Counted from the stretch's first letter, positions 8,159-15,318 are shown. The stretch is DNA of 24,222 nt from an uncultured Bacillota bacterium (GCA_946410475.1 CAMKAM010000008.1:1-24222), one strand, 5' to 3'. The notes: generated from the letters alone by a model not told the origin. Program-made: numbers and translations.

Positions 8159-8175
8159 GGTAAAGCGACTGCGTC

Positions 8176-8203
8176 ATTATATCATATCCTCATGCTATGT
8201 CAA
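8176..8203 (-). promoter_or_regulatory. Sigma-A promoter of the his operon
   Basis: On the minus strand TTGACA (8198-8203) and TATAAT (8176-8181) are separated by 16 bases. The predicted leader is only about 70 bases, too short for a T-box. Confidence 0.88.
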
Positions 8204-8218
8204 CAGCTTTGAGGATAT
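8184..8218. promoter_or_regulatory. Perfect 9-bp inverted repeat bracketing the his -35 box (candidate operator)
   Basis: ATATCCTCA (8184-8192) and TGAGGATAT (8210-8218) are exact reverse complements separated by 17 bases. The -35 box lies in the spacer and one arm is in the -35/-10 spacer. A protein bound here would block RNA polymerase. A TrpR-family HisR/YerC-type histidine repressor is one possibility, but I cannot match the motif from memory. Confidence 0.6.
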
Positions 8219-8238
8219 TTCGCTCTTCCCGGGTGTTT

Positions 8239-8778
8239 TTATGCCGAATACTCAGGATCGTACTTCTCTTTGATGAACTTTCTGAACGATTCCGCATCAC
8301 CGTATGAGAATTTGTCCTTTACAGCGACTATCGCGGCATACTTCGCGATCATGAGGATGAACAGGTTCTTCGTCTCCATCAGTTCGCCAAGCTCTCTGTA
8401 GTGGAACGTCTTGATCTTCCCCAGTTCGGAAATGACGACATCCTCATCCGAGAACTGGATGATCGTCTCGGGAATATTGCCCTCCATGTTCTTTCTGTCC
8501 TGAGCCATGGCGATCATCGCCGTCATCCTGTAATAGAGATTGAGAAGTACACCGAGAATCATGCATATGATCGATATCTCCCAGAAGATCGTCGCCTTGT
8601 TCTGCGAGATGTGGATAAGGCCTGCCATGCCCAGCAGCATGAACAGCGCCGATGCGATCGCTATTATGATGCAGGCGAGCCCTATACGCCTCTGCGGTCT
8701 GCAGAGAATGTATTTGTGGAACTCTCTGACTATCTTCTTGTTCTCAGTGTACCTGTTCTCAAATTTGACTTCATCCAT
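8239..8778 (-). CDS. YcxB-like membrane protein with two transmembrane helices
   Basis: The 179-residue protein has two hydrophobic helices at about residues 33-55 (IGLACIIIAIASALFMLLGMAGL) and 67-90. A soluble C-terminal part follows with IIQFSDEDVVISELGKIKTFHYRELGELMETKNLFIL. This pattern (EFSDEGI..., Y..I..I.E....F.L, then a short helix) is that of the YcxB-like C-terminal domain, whose function is unknown. The AGGAGG is rather far (about 15 bases) from the ATG. It lies 51 bases after the Rrf2 gene and is probably its operon partner. It lies upstream of the his promoter, with no clear terminator between. Confidence 0.7.
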   Translation of the reverse strand: MDEVKFENRYTENKKIVREFHKYILCRPQRRIGLACIIIAIASALFMLLGMAGLIHISQNKATIFWEISIICMILGVLLNLYYRMTAMIAMAQDRKNMEGNIPETIIQFSDEDVVISELGKIKTFHYRELGELMETKNLFILMIAKYAAIVAVKDKFSYGDAESFRKFIKEKYDPEYSA

Positions 8779-8803
8779 GTTGTTCTGTCTTTCTCCCTCC
8801 TCT

Positions 8804-8827
8804 GATCCGGCGAGTCATGTCCGGATC
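8804..8827. repeat. 7-bp inverted repeat in the Rrf2/YcxB intercistronic gap
   Basis: GATCCGG (8804-8810) and CCGGATC (8821-8827) form a GC-rich stem with a 10-base loop. In the transcript it lies just before the AGAGGAGG ribosome binding site of the YcxB-like gene. There is no T-run, so it is more likely an mRNA processing or translational element than a terminator. Confidence 0.5.
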
Positions 8828-8829
8828 GG

Positions 8830-9240
8830 TTAAATCATATCCTTATTAAGGATATCATCTATGCTGATTCCCGCAAGACCCTGTTTCAGCTGCTCTTCAA
8901 CAAAATTCATGTTCTCATGAACTTTGCATCCGTCATGCGCGCTGCGATACTCGCACGAGTAATCCGCATCGAGACACGGCACGAAAGCCTTTTTCGACTC
9001 TATGGTGCCTACGAGCTCGAGAAGCGTCACTTCAGTCGGATCGACCGCGAGCCTGCATCCGCCCTTCGCGCCCCTCGTGACATTGACATAGCCCGCTTTT
9101 GAGAGTTTTCTCAATATCTTGTAAGCGAACTGCTGCGGGATCATCTCTCTTTCTGCTATCTCACTGACGGGATACTGTTTGCCGTCCTGAAGCGTACGAA
9201 AGAAGCGGATCGCATAATCTGTTTCTTTTGTAAATAACAT
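8830..9240 (-). CDS. Rrf2-family transcriptional regulator with a three-cysteine cluster
   Basis: The 136-residue protein has the Rrf2 winged helix: LFTKETDYAIRFF at the N-terminus, EIAEREMIPQQFAYKILRKLSKAGYV as recognition helix region, and wing RGAKGGCRL. Three cysteines C89, C96 and C105 sit where IscR and NsrR hold an iron-sulfur cluster; C62 is an extra one in the wing. It may thus sense redox or iron-sulfur status. It is not next to isc/suf genes; the only apparent partner is the YcxB-like gene downstream. The promoter at 9320-9349 drives it, divergent from the amidase gene, and leaves a leader of about 75 bases. Confidence 0.92.
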   Translation of the reverse strand: MLFTKETDYAIRFFRTLQDGKQYPVSEIAEREMIPQQFAYKILRKLSKAGYVNVTRGAKGGCRLAVDPTEVTLLELVGTIESKKAFVPCLDADYSCEYRSAHDGCKVHENMNFVEEQLKQGLAGISIDDILNKDMI

Positions 9241-9319
9241 ATCTCTTCTCCCTTGATCGAATAAAAATAAACCACAAACCCAAGACCAGATAATCCCCCC
9301 GTTTTCAAGTCTTCTGTAA

Positions 9320-9349
9320 ATAATACTTTAATACCTCAAACAATGTCAA
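9320..9349 (-). promoter_or_regulatory. Sigma-A promoter of the Rrf2 gene
   Basis: Minus strand TTGACA (9344-9349) and TATTAT (9320-9325) with an 18-base spacer. The surrounding ATACCTC and AATACTTTAAT could belong to an autoregulatory site. Confidence 0.75.
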
Positions 9350-9413
9350 TCTAAAACTCATATTGATGAAAATGTGAACTTTTTGTGTGAAAATGAAAAA
9401 GTGCCTTCTGTTC

Positions 9414-9422
9414 TGATATACT
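9414..9422 (+). promoter_or_regulatory. Probable extended -10 promoter of the amidase gene
   Basis: TGATATACT is an extended -10 element (TGN plus TATACT). The -35 region is poor, as is common for extended -10 promoters. The same decamer CTGATATACT occurs at 21636-21645 before the permease remnant. If transcription starts near 9429, the ATG at 9374 is outside the mRNA. Confidence 0.45.
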
Positions 9423-9466
9423 TACCCGCAGCATATATAGTTGAAGACAAGCAACGGAAAGGAGAC

Positions 9467-9482
9467 GGTCCTTATCAGGACC
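9467..9482 (+). other. Hairpin between the AAAGGAG motif and the amidase start codon
   Basis: GGTCCT-TATC-AGGACC is a perfect 6-bp hairpin. It starts three bases after AAAGGAG (9458-9464), and the ATG is at 9497. It may bring the Shine-Dalgarno closer to the start or control access to it. Confidence 0.45.
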
Positions 9483-9496
9483 CGGTACCTGTAAAA

Positions 9497-10243
9497 ATGA
9501 GAAACAACAAGCCTTTAAGGATCATCATCTGCGCAGTATGCGTGATAGCGCTCACAATATCGCTCGGAAGCTTTGCTTCCTTAGAGAAGGCTGCAGCAAA
9601 AGAGAAAGCGCGCCCAAAGATCGCGATCGAAGCAGGCCACCAAAAGCATGCCAACTCCGGTCTCGAAAGGATCGGACCCAATACTTCCCGGAGAAAGATC
9701 AAGGTCGCCGGCGGCACCACAGGCGTAGTCACGAGAGTGCCCGAATACAAACTGAACCTTACGATAGCGAAAAAACTCAAGAAGGAACTCGAGAGCCGCG
9801 GATACAAAGTCTACATGGTCCGCACAAAGAATAATGTGAACATCAGCAACAGGATCCGCGCTATCAAAGCGAACCGCAGCGGTGCGGATATCTGCATAAG
9901 GCTCCATGCCGACGACGCAGGCGCTTCCGGTCCGTCGGGAGCCAGCTGTCTCTACAAGACCAAGGCAAACAGATACGCGACGGCCAAAGTCAACAGAAAG
10001 AGCAAGCGCCTCTCAAAATGCGTCCTTACGAAATACTGCAAGAGGACAGGCGCGAAGAACCGCGGTCTTTCAAAGAGGAACGATCTTACCGGCAGCAACT
10101 GGAGCAAGATCCCGACCACACTCATCGAGATGGGCTTCATGAGCAACCCGTCTGAAGACCGCAGGATGCAGAGAGCATCGTATCAGAAAAAGATGGTCAA
10201 GGGCATAGCCGACGGCATAGATGCTTACTACGGATACAAGTAG
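9497..10243 (+). CDS. Secreted N-acetylmuramoyl-L-alanine amidase (Amidase_3, CwlD/CwlC type)
   Basis: The protein cleaves the bond between N-acetylmuramic acid and L-alanine in peptidoglycan, outside the membrane. From the chosen ATG it has 248 residues. A signal peptide or N-terminal anchor spans 1 to about 34 (IIICAVCVIALTISLG, then AAAK). The catalytic domain covers about 40-244. Zinc ligands are H48 (EAGHQKH), E83 (VPEYKLNL) and H137 (RLHADD), and the catalytic glutamate is E211 (LIEMGFMSNP). The frame is open 41 codons upstream, but the hydrophobic signal fits the ATG at 9497 better. It is strongly basic, like the C-terminus of the secreted protein at 15351-17783. It is a lone gene closed by a terminator. 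No cell-wall-binding or SPOR domain is attached. Confidence 0.9.
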   Translation: MRNNKPLRIIICAVCVIALTISLGSFASLEKAAAKEKARPKIAIEAGHQKHANSGLERIGPNTSRRKIKVAGGTTGVVTRVPEYKLNLTIAKKLKKELESRGYKVYMVRTKNNVNISNRIRAIKANRSGADICIRLHADDAGASGPSGASCLYKTKANRYATAKVNRKSKRLSKCVLTKYCKRTGAKNRGLSKRNDLTGSNWSKIPTTLIEMGFMSNPSEDRRMQRASYQKKMVKGIADGIDAYYGYK

Positions 10244-10266
10244 ATCGGATATCGACAGAAAAAACA

Positions 10267-10294
10267 GGACATGGCATAAGGGCCATGTCCTTTT
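10267..10294. terminator. Bidirectional terminator between the amidase and the pyridoxal kinase genes
   Basis: GGACATGGC / GCCATGTCC forms a 9-bp stem with a six-base loop. It is followed by TTTT on the plus strand and by TGTTTTTT on the minus strand. It serves two convergent genes. Confidence 0.88.
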
Positions 10295-10308
10295 GCTTTC
10301 GCATATAT

Positions 10309-11136
10309 CTATTTCGCTGCTATCAGCTCCGGCATAGTCGCCTCGAAGTCGACCCCGTACCATGGCTCCGCCGGATTCTCAAGCGTCACCTCTATGGTGT
10401 GCGCCGTGTGGTCGGCAGCTATCCTTACTGCATCTCTCCAGTCCAGACCCTTCATGATCTCTCCGATGACCGTGCTGGAGAAAAGATCGCCTGTGCCGTG
10501 ATATGCCGCATCTACCTTGTCGTTCTGGTAGAGGTAGTACTCGCCCGTCTCGCGCTCGTAGCCCATCACGCCCGTCTTGCCCTCTTCGAGCGAGACGCCT
10601 GTCAGGATGCTTACTTTAGCTCCCAGATCGTTCAGCCTTCCGAGCATCTCCTTCACATAGGCCTCGTCGTACTCTTCGCGGTATTCCATATCCGTCATGA
10701 ACGCAGCCTCTGTGATATTCGGGACGATGATGTCTGCGCAGGCGCAGAGCTCAGCGTTCTTCTTCGCGTAAGCCATATCGAAGGCGGGATAGAGTTTTCC
10801 CTTGTCCCCCATGGCCGGATCGACGAATATCAGTGTGTCCTCTCCGCCGAAGTCTTTGAAGAGCTGCTTCATCTGATCGATCTGTTCGATCGTTCCAAGG
10901 TAACCCGTATATATCGCATCGAATTTCACGTCTTCGCTCTTCCAGTGTGCCGTGATCGGCTCTATCTGGTCGGACAGATCTTTGCATGTCCAGTTGTCGA
11001 ACATCGTGTGCGTCGAAAGAACTGCCGTCGGCAGTATCACCGCCTCCACTCCAAGCGCCGAGATCACCGGGAGGGCTATCGTGATCGAGCACTTTCCGAG
11101 ACATGATATGTCCTGTATCGTTAAGATCCTTTTCAT
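10309..11136 (-). CDS. Pyridoxal/pyridoxamine kinase (PdxK/PdxY-type ribokinase fold)
   Basis: The enzyme phosphorylates B6 vitamers for PLP salvage in the cytoplasm. The 275-residue protein begins RILTIQDISCLGKCSITIALPVISALG, which is the PdxY-type start of pyridoxal kinases. Further motifs are VDPAMGDKGKLY, the nucleotide segment DIIVPNITEA, and the catalytic anion hole HGTGDLFSS with the catalytic Asp. Length is normal. The ATG follows AAAGGATATCAGAA. It is downstream of the HD phosphohydrolase in the same direction, with a 117-base gap that contains a GC hairpin and a palindrome, so it may have its own promoter (TGGTAGAAT on the minus strand near 11204). The exact vitamer preference cannot be read from sequence. 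Confidence 0.9.
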   Translation of the reverse strand: MKRILTIQDISCLGKCSITIALPVISALGVEAVILPTAVLSTHTMFDNWTCKDLSDQIEPITAHWKSEDVKFDAIYTGYLGTIEQIDQMKQLFKDFGGEDTLIFVDPAMGDKGKLYPAFDMAYAKKNAELCACADIIVPNITEAAFMTDMEYREEYDEAYVKEMLGRLNDLGAKVSILTGVSLEEGKTGVMGYERETGEYYLYQNDKVDAAYHGTGDLFSSTVIGEIMKGLDWRDAVRIAADHTAHTIEVTLENPAEPWYGVDFEATMPELIAAK

Positions 11137-11157
11137 TTCTGATATCCTTTCTGCTTA

Positions 11158-11189
11158 CATAATATTATGAGCGGCCTTCATGCGGCCGC
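11158..11189. other. Palindrome plus GC-rich hairpin ahead of the pyridoxal kinase gene
   Basis: CATAATATTATG (11158-11169) is a perfect 12-bp palindrome. GCGGCC (11171-11176) and GGCCGC (11184-11189) form a hairpin next to it. Both lie 20-55 bases before the kinase start. They could be an operator and a leader hairpin; neither has a T-run. Confidence 0.4.
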
Positions 11190-11253
11190 CCGTCTATTCT
11201 ACCACAGCAGTCAATACCATGATATGCATTTCTTTTATCATTTGGAGCACAGA

Positions 11254-11841
11254 TCATTCTTTGATACTGCCCTTGTCGATATTCTCCCTGATGATGCGGT
11301 CGACCACTTCAAACAACTCCTCAGATCCGAGCGCCGTCTTCCGCTGGCGTCCGTAGATCTGCTCCGCAGTGACGCCGTGCTCCTTCCAGTCTCCTCCGCC
11401 GTTGCTGTTGTTCAGTATCACCGGCTGGAGATTGTCCATCGCATGGGCGAACTTCGATTCCGGCGTTTCATACGCTTCGAACTCCTCGAAGATCTCCGTC
11501 AGCTCCTCCGCCTGATCCTGCGGAAGCATCGAAAACAATCTCTCCTTTGCCTTGTCCTCTCTCTCCTGCTGGGTCGCAAGGCTCGCTTCATCATACGCGT
11601 ATGTATCCCCCGCGTCTATCTCGACGACATCGTGGATGAGACACATGAGCATCACTCTCGCGATATCCACGGGCTCGTTCGAGTACTCCCGGAGGAGGTA
11701 AGCCATTATCGCCATATGCCAGGAATGCTCGGCGTCATTTTCGTTTCGCCCGTGTCCCGAAAGATGCGTCTGGCGAAAGACGTTCTTTTCCTTATCTATC
11801 TCAAGCGAAAACTCCAGCTGTCTTTTCAGTCTTTCTTTCAT
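11254..11841 (-). CDS. HD-domain metal-dependent phosphohydrolase (YfbR/HDDC2-like, probable 5'-nucleotidase)
   Basis: The 195-residue all-helical protein has the HD metal set: H39 (AEHSWH), H70-D71 (CLIHDVVEIDAGD), with E74 and D79 close by, and D136 (AHAMDN). This is the pattern of the HD_3/YfbR group of 5'-deoxynucleotidases and their HDDC2 relatives, so hydrolysis of nucleoside monophosphates is the best guess. The frame can be extended by 7 codons, but AGGAGGTG sits seven bases before ATG 11839-11841, so that start is chosen. Promoter at 11883-11911. The substrate is not proven by sequence. Confidence 0.88.
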   Translation of the reverse strand: MKERLKRQLEFSLEIDKEKNVFRQTHLSGHGRNENDAEHSWHMAIMAYLLREYSNEPVDIARVMLMCLIHDVVEIDAGDTYAYDEASLATQQEREDKAKERLFSMLPQDQAEELTEIFEEFEAYETPESKFAHAMDNLQPVILNNSNGGGDWKEHGVTAEQIYGRQRKTALGSEELFEVVDRIIRENIDKGSIKE

Positions 11842-11882
11842 TCGATCGCACCTCCTGCTCATCCACTATCATATCTTCATCA

Positions 11883-11911
11883 ATTGTAGCGTATTCGCCG
11901 GTGCAATTCAA
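11883..11911 (-). promoter_or_regulatory. Sigma-A promoter of the HD phosphohydrolase gene
   Basis: Minus strand TTGAAT (11906-11911) and TACAAT (11883-11888) with a 17-base spacer, 41 bases before the start codon. Confidence 0.75.
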
Positions 11912-11927
11912 TTCAGTACCACAACTG

Positions 11928-11951
11928 AAAAGGAGCGCCTTCCGGCGCTCC
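11928..11951 (-). terminator. Terminator of the surface-protein gene
   Basis: Minus strand GGAGCGCC-GGAA-GGCGCTCC followed by TTTT. It lies 75 bases after the surface-protein stop. The plus side also carries CTTTC. Confidence 0.85.
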
Positions 11952-12026
11952 TTTCTCATTTCTTATTCCGCTGTGAGGCGCGGATACTATCACCTCAAAC
12001 GGCTCATTATCAGTTACTTGTCTCTC

Positions 12027-14231
12027 TTATGCTGTTATCATTTCCTCCTCGTATCTTTCTTCCTCTTTCTTATCTCTTGCGAAGAGCATCAGGGCTGCCT
12101 GTGCGATCGCGATCACTGCCATGAGGATCGTCCATTTGTCTGTCAGTACCATCGGGAGACTCATGTCCTCTGTGATGATGAATGCTATCAGAGCTGCGAT
12201 TGCCGGAACGATCGTGAGCGATCTCATTATGCGGCGGCGTTTCTTTGTTTCAAGTGTCTCTTCGTCTTCGTTCTCTTTTCTTCTTCTGAGATTTCCGATC
12301 ATCATTGCCAGGCTTCCCAGGATAGTCACTATCGTGAGTATCAGGTTTACGAGAGCCCATGCTCCGAATCCTGCCATCGGGGTTTCGCTGTCTTCTACCA
12401 TCGCGAGCGGAGTTGCACCGTCATTGATCGTTTCCGTCTTTCCCTGATCTTCGCTGCCCGGAGCTGCAGGTGCCTGCGGCGTATTCTGATCTGTGATCAC
12501 CATAGCGGGTGCGTTTGTGTCTTCTGTTTCGTTGCTGCTGTTTCTATCGTTTTTGTCGGACTTGTCGTTTTTCTCGGACTTATCATTTCCCTCGTGCTTT
12601 TTCGTGTCTTCGGCTTTCTTTTCATCGTCCTTGTCATCAGCAGGGATGACAGTTTTCTCTTCAGTGGACTCAGGTATTTCGCCCGGCTGCTCCGGATCGG
12701 GTTCTTCGACCGGTACTTCGATTCCTGCGTAGAGATCTATCGTCTTCATGGAGTCTGCATCCTTTGTGATCTCCGGCGCGCTGTAGCTCATGTCTTCCGC
12801 AACTTTTTCTGCGTCTGCTTCTTCCGATGCGTACCATCCTGTGAATGTGCCGGCTTCGAGTTCCGGAACGAATCCGTATGCTTCTATTGATTCATCGAAG
12901 CTCTCTACCGATTTGACCGTCTCGCCGTTGACATGGTAGTTGACGATCACCGAAGGCTGCCAGTAAGCGTACATTTTGACTTCTGTCACAGTTCCTTCCG
13001 GAAGGCTGCTGTCGACTTTGTATGTGAATGATTCGCCTGCTTTGTAGATATCGCCTGTCTCGTCATTCTTCCAGTATTCGAAGTTGTAGTGGTCCTGCGG
13101 AGTGCCGTCTTCCGGATCCTTGAATGTGTGTGTCAGGGCCGAGAAGTCGCTTCTTACTCCTTCGCTGTTTCTGTTCGACCAGGAACCGGAACCTGTTGAG
13201 ATGTTGTCGATGTAGAAGTAATCGAGTCCCTGGATCATCGTCTTGTCGTAGATCGGCATGAAATACAGATCTGTGTCTTCGTTCAGATAGTAAGTGTTTC
13301 CACTGCTATGTCCGTCCTTGTTCCAAAGAGCTATCGAGCTCGAGGAATCTATGATGTTGTCATTTGCGTCGATCCACTTTCCTGTGTAGGTATATCTGTA
13401 GCCTTCGTATGTGAACGAGTCGCCGCTTCTAAGTCCTGTAGCATTCTCAAGCTTTTTCTTCGTGAAGCTCCATCCGCCGTTTCCGGATATGTTGTTGGAC
13501 TGCTCTGTGTTGATGATCGTACCGTTTGTTCTTCTCACTTCGTTGAAGTGGAGCGTGATCTTTATCTGGGATCTGTACTGAGCATAGAGCTGGATATCTG
13601 TCGTCGTTCCGTCTCCTGCAAGATCTGCTATCTCATCATATGTCCTTGTGAGCGGGAAGCTGACTGTGTTCCCTGCAGCGTCCTTCCAGGATGTCACATA
13701 GTTGTAAGTTTTTCCGTCTATCACTACTGAGCTGGGTTTTACATAGCTTGTGGCTGTTGTGAGCGCGATGTTGGTCGTCTTTGCGCCGCTCTTTACGCTC
13801 TGTGTGTAAGCCTTCACTTCTTTGTATTCCCCATCTTCTCCGAGGATATTGAAGTGCCATACGACTTTCAGAGTTTGGGCTGCTGTAGAGCTTCCGAGAG
13901 TCTTCTTAGCTGTACTCTTTACAGGAGCCGCATCCGGAGTCGTCGTTTCAGTTTTTTCCTGCTCCTGTGCTTCCGGCTTTATCTCCTCTGAGACCTGATC
14001 ATTGTTTTCAGTCGGGGCTGTTTCAGTTTCTGCTTCTGCCTTTTGAGGTGCTTCTTCTTCAGCCTTTGCTTCCATAGAAGGTTCTTCCTTCGCCTCTTCG
14101 ATCATTTCTTCCTGCTGCACGGCTGTCTGGGCCGTATCTGTAGTTTCCTCTGCCTCCGTCATGGCAAAGACCGGCATAGTGTTCATTATCACCGCTAAGG
14201 CCAACGCCAGAATAAGTATCCGTTTTTTCAT
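12027..14231 (-). CDS. Large surface protein with InlB-B-type repeats and a three-helix C-terminal membrane anchor
   Basis: The 734-residue protein begins with a clear signal peptide (1-23, MKKRILILALALAVI ... VFA). A Glu/Ala/Thr-rich low-complexity linker runs to about 110. Four beta-rich modules follow, at about 118-215, 216-323, 330-427 and 428-505. Each ends in a hallmark such as LYAQY, MYAYW, or FTGWY plus LYAG, which recalls Listeria-Bacteroides (InlB B) repeats. A second linker (Pro/Glu, then Lys/Asp/Glu/Asn-rich) spans about 505-600. Three helices at about 624-648, 671-690 and 697-717 end the protein, with a basic RRRKE...KKRRR loop between the first two, so the ectodomain is outside. 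There is no LPXTG motif. ATG 14229-14231 follows AAAGGGGAAACCAAA; the longer frame upstream has no signal. Likely an adhesin or surface structural protein. Function unknown. Confidence 0.82.
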   Translation of the reverse strand: MKKRILILALALAVIMNTMPVFAMTEAEETTDTAQTAVQQEEMIEEAKEEPSMEAKAEEEAPQKAEAETETAPTENNDQVSEEIKPEAQEQEKTETTTPDAAPVKSTAKKTLGSSTAAQTLKVVWHFNILGEDGEYKEVKAYTQSVKSGAKTTNIALTTATSYVKPSSVVIDGKTYNYVTSWKDAAGNTVSFPLTRTYDEIADLAGDGTTTDIQLYAQYRSQIKITLHFNEVRRTNGTIINTEQSNNISGNGGWSFTKKKLENATGLRSGDSFTYEGYRYTYTGKWIDANDNIIDSSSSIALWNKDGHSSGNTYYLNEDTDLYFMPIYDKTMIQGLDYFYIDNISTGSGSWSNRNSEGVRSDFSALTHTFKDPEDGTPQDHYNFEYWKNDETGDIYKAGESFTYKVDSSLPEGTVTEVKMYAYWQPSVIVNYHVNGETVKSVESFDESIEAYGFVPELEAGTFTGWYASEEADAEKVAEDMSYSAPEITKDADSMKTIDLYAGIEVPVEEPDPEQPGEIPESTEEKTVIPADDKDDEKKAEDTKKHEGNDKSEKNDKSDKNDRNSSNETEDTNAPAMVITDQNTPQAPAAPGSEDQGKTETINDGATPLAMVEDSETPMAGFGAWALVNLILTIVTILGSLAMMIGNLRRRKENEDEETLETKKRRRIMRSLTIVPAIAALIAFIITEDMSLPMVLTDKWTILMAVIAIAQAALMLFARDKKEEERYEEEMITA

Positions 14232-14319
14232 TTTGGTTTCCCCTTTCTTTTTTTGTTTTGATCTCATCCTCATTCGGGTCATTGCCTTTGTTGCTGTATC
14301 TTAATGATAGCGGAGATAC

Positions 14320-14379
14320 CGTCATAAAAACCGTCACAGATTCGTGCGCCGAGTCGAAAAAACGTCACATAGATCGTCA
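14320..14379. promoter_or_regulatory. Four CGTCA boxes in two pairs with 12-bp period (candidate activator site)
   Basis: CGTCA starts at 14320, 14332, 14363 and 14375; three of the four read CGTCACA. Each pair has a 12-base period. They lie 90-150 bases before the surface-protein start. On the minus strand they read TGTGACG and precede a weak promoter-like TATCAT (14304-14309 region) that lacks a good -35. Phased direct repeats before a weak -35 suggest a response regulator or other activator. Confidence 0.6.
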
Positions 14380-14409
14380 CACACCCGCTAAAGTATATGT
14401 AGACACACC

Positions 14410-14433
14410 AAAAAAGGAGTGCCGGGCACTCCT
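14410..14433 (-). terminator. Terminator of the cyclase-family gene
   Basis: Minus strand AGGAGTGC-CCG-GCACTCCT followed by TTTTT, 37 bases beyond the stop codon. Confidence 0.85.
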
Positions 14434-14470
14434 TCTCCATTCTTGTTTTCTCATTCGCCCGAACAAGCTG

Positions 14471-15130
14471 CTACTCGAACCAGGCTACTGCCCTCGCTGC
14501 TGCGCCGTCGCTGTCCTTGATCTTTATCGGAAAACAGCTGAACCGGAACAGTTCGGACCCGCATTTGTCCAGATTGCAAAGATTTTCGATATTGATGATG
14601 TCCTTGGTTTTGAATAGTTTGTAATGCCTGGGATGCTCCGTTGGAGACATGGGGTCCAGACTGTATGTATCAGAACCGATCCCTTTGTAGCTGCCTGCAA
14701 GGATATATTCCAGCACTTCTTCATCTACGCATGGATAGCCTTCAAAGTACGATGCATCCTTCCACTTTGCATCCCACCCCGTATTGAACAGAAGAAAATC
14801 AGCCTTCTCAAGCTTCTCTCCATAAGGCTCGAGGTGTTTCATAGTGATCGCCTTCTCTTCACTTCCATCAGCTTCCTCTGCCACCCTCGCGTCTATCACA
14901 AGCGCCTTGCCTATGAACTGCGACACCGGGAACTGATCTAAAGAAGTCCGGTCCGCATACATATGCCGGGGCGGATCAACGTGAGTCCCCGTGTGAGTGA
15001 ACAGCCTGATGATCGTTTCGCTGTACCCGTCTTTTTCGTGTGTGCCAGCCGCCTCGAACAAGGGCGCCTTCTTTGCGGGAAAGACCGTCATCTCCGGTTC
15101 AAATGCCCGAGTAAGATCTATTACTCTCAT
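14471..15130 (-). CDS. Cyclase-family metal-dependent hydrolase (kynurenine formamidase/isatin hydrolase-like)
   Basis: The 219-residue protein starts VIDLTRAFEPEMTVFP, as in the putative cyclase family (PF04199). It carries the metal motif HTGTHVDPPRH at 46-56; H46, H50 and D52 are the expected ligands. A later GIGSDTYSLDP segment contains the conserved GxDxxS-like loop. Members include kynurenine formamidase, isatin hydrolase and polyketide cyclases, so the substrate is open. Ribosome binding site AGGAGG lies seven bases before the ATG. No tryptophan-degradation genes are nearby. It is a single-gene transcript between its own promoter and terminator. Confidence 0.88.
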   Translation of the reverse strand: MRVIDLTRAFEPEMTVFPAKKAPLFEAAGTHEKDGYSETIIRLFTHTGTHVDPPRHMYADRTSLDQFPVSQFIGKALVIDARVAEEADGSEEKAITMKHLEPYGEKLEKADFLLFNTGWDAKWKDASYFEGYPCVDEEVLEYILAGSYKGIGSDTYSLDPMSPTEHPRHYKLFKTKDIINIENLCNLDKCGSELFRFSCFPIKIKDSDGAAARAVAWFE

Positions 15131-15186
15131 ATCTGAGCCTCCTCTTCATCATTATCATTCACATCAGCGCTTATGTGTTCGATTCG

Positions 15187-15216
15187 ATTATACCAGCGGA
15201 GATACCACTCTTTCCA
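15187..15216 (-). promoter_or_regulatory. Promoter of the cyclase-family gene
   Basis: Minus strand TATAAT (15187-15192) with a TG extension (TGGTATAAT) and a weak -35, TGGAAA (15211-15216), at 18 bases. Confidence 0.7.
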
Positions 15217-15301
15217 CGACTATTTCACTTTTTCTGAATAAAGTTCTAAATTATTCGGGGACTATTTTCTTTTTATGTATCTATATTATTGAGATATTCC
15301 A

Positions 15302-15318
15302 ATTGATGTATCATCAAT
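15302..15318. promoter_or_regulatory. Perfect dyad ATTGATG-TAT-CATCAAT in the leader of the pore-former-like gene
   Basis: The two 7-base arms are exact reverse complements. A further CATCAA follows at 15319-15324. The site is 33 bases before the start codon and about 15 bases after an AT-rich promoter-like TATATTATT (15282-15290), a repressor position. The binding protein is unknown. Confidence 0.5.

Noticed and set aside
8098..8175. T-box or His leader-peptide attenuator before the his operon
   Set aside because: The leader from the consensus promoter is only about 70 bases. It has no T-box motif, no terminator/antiterminator pair and no run of His codons.
12027..12200. Sortase (LPXTG-type) signal at the surface-protein C-terminus
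   Set aside because: No LPXTG-like motif is present. The C-terminus has three helices, not one helix plus a short basic tail.
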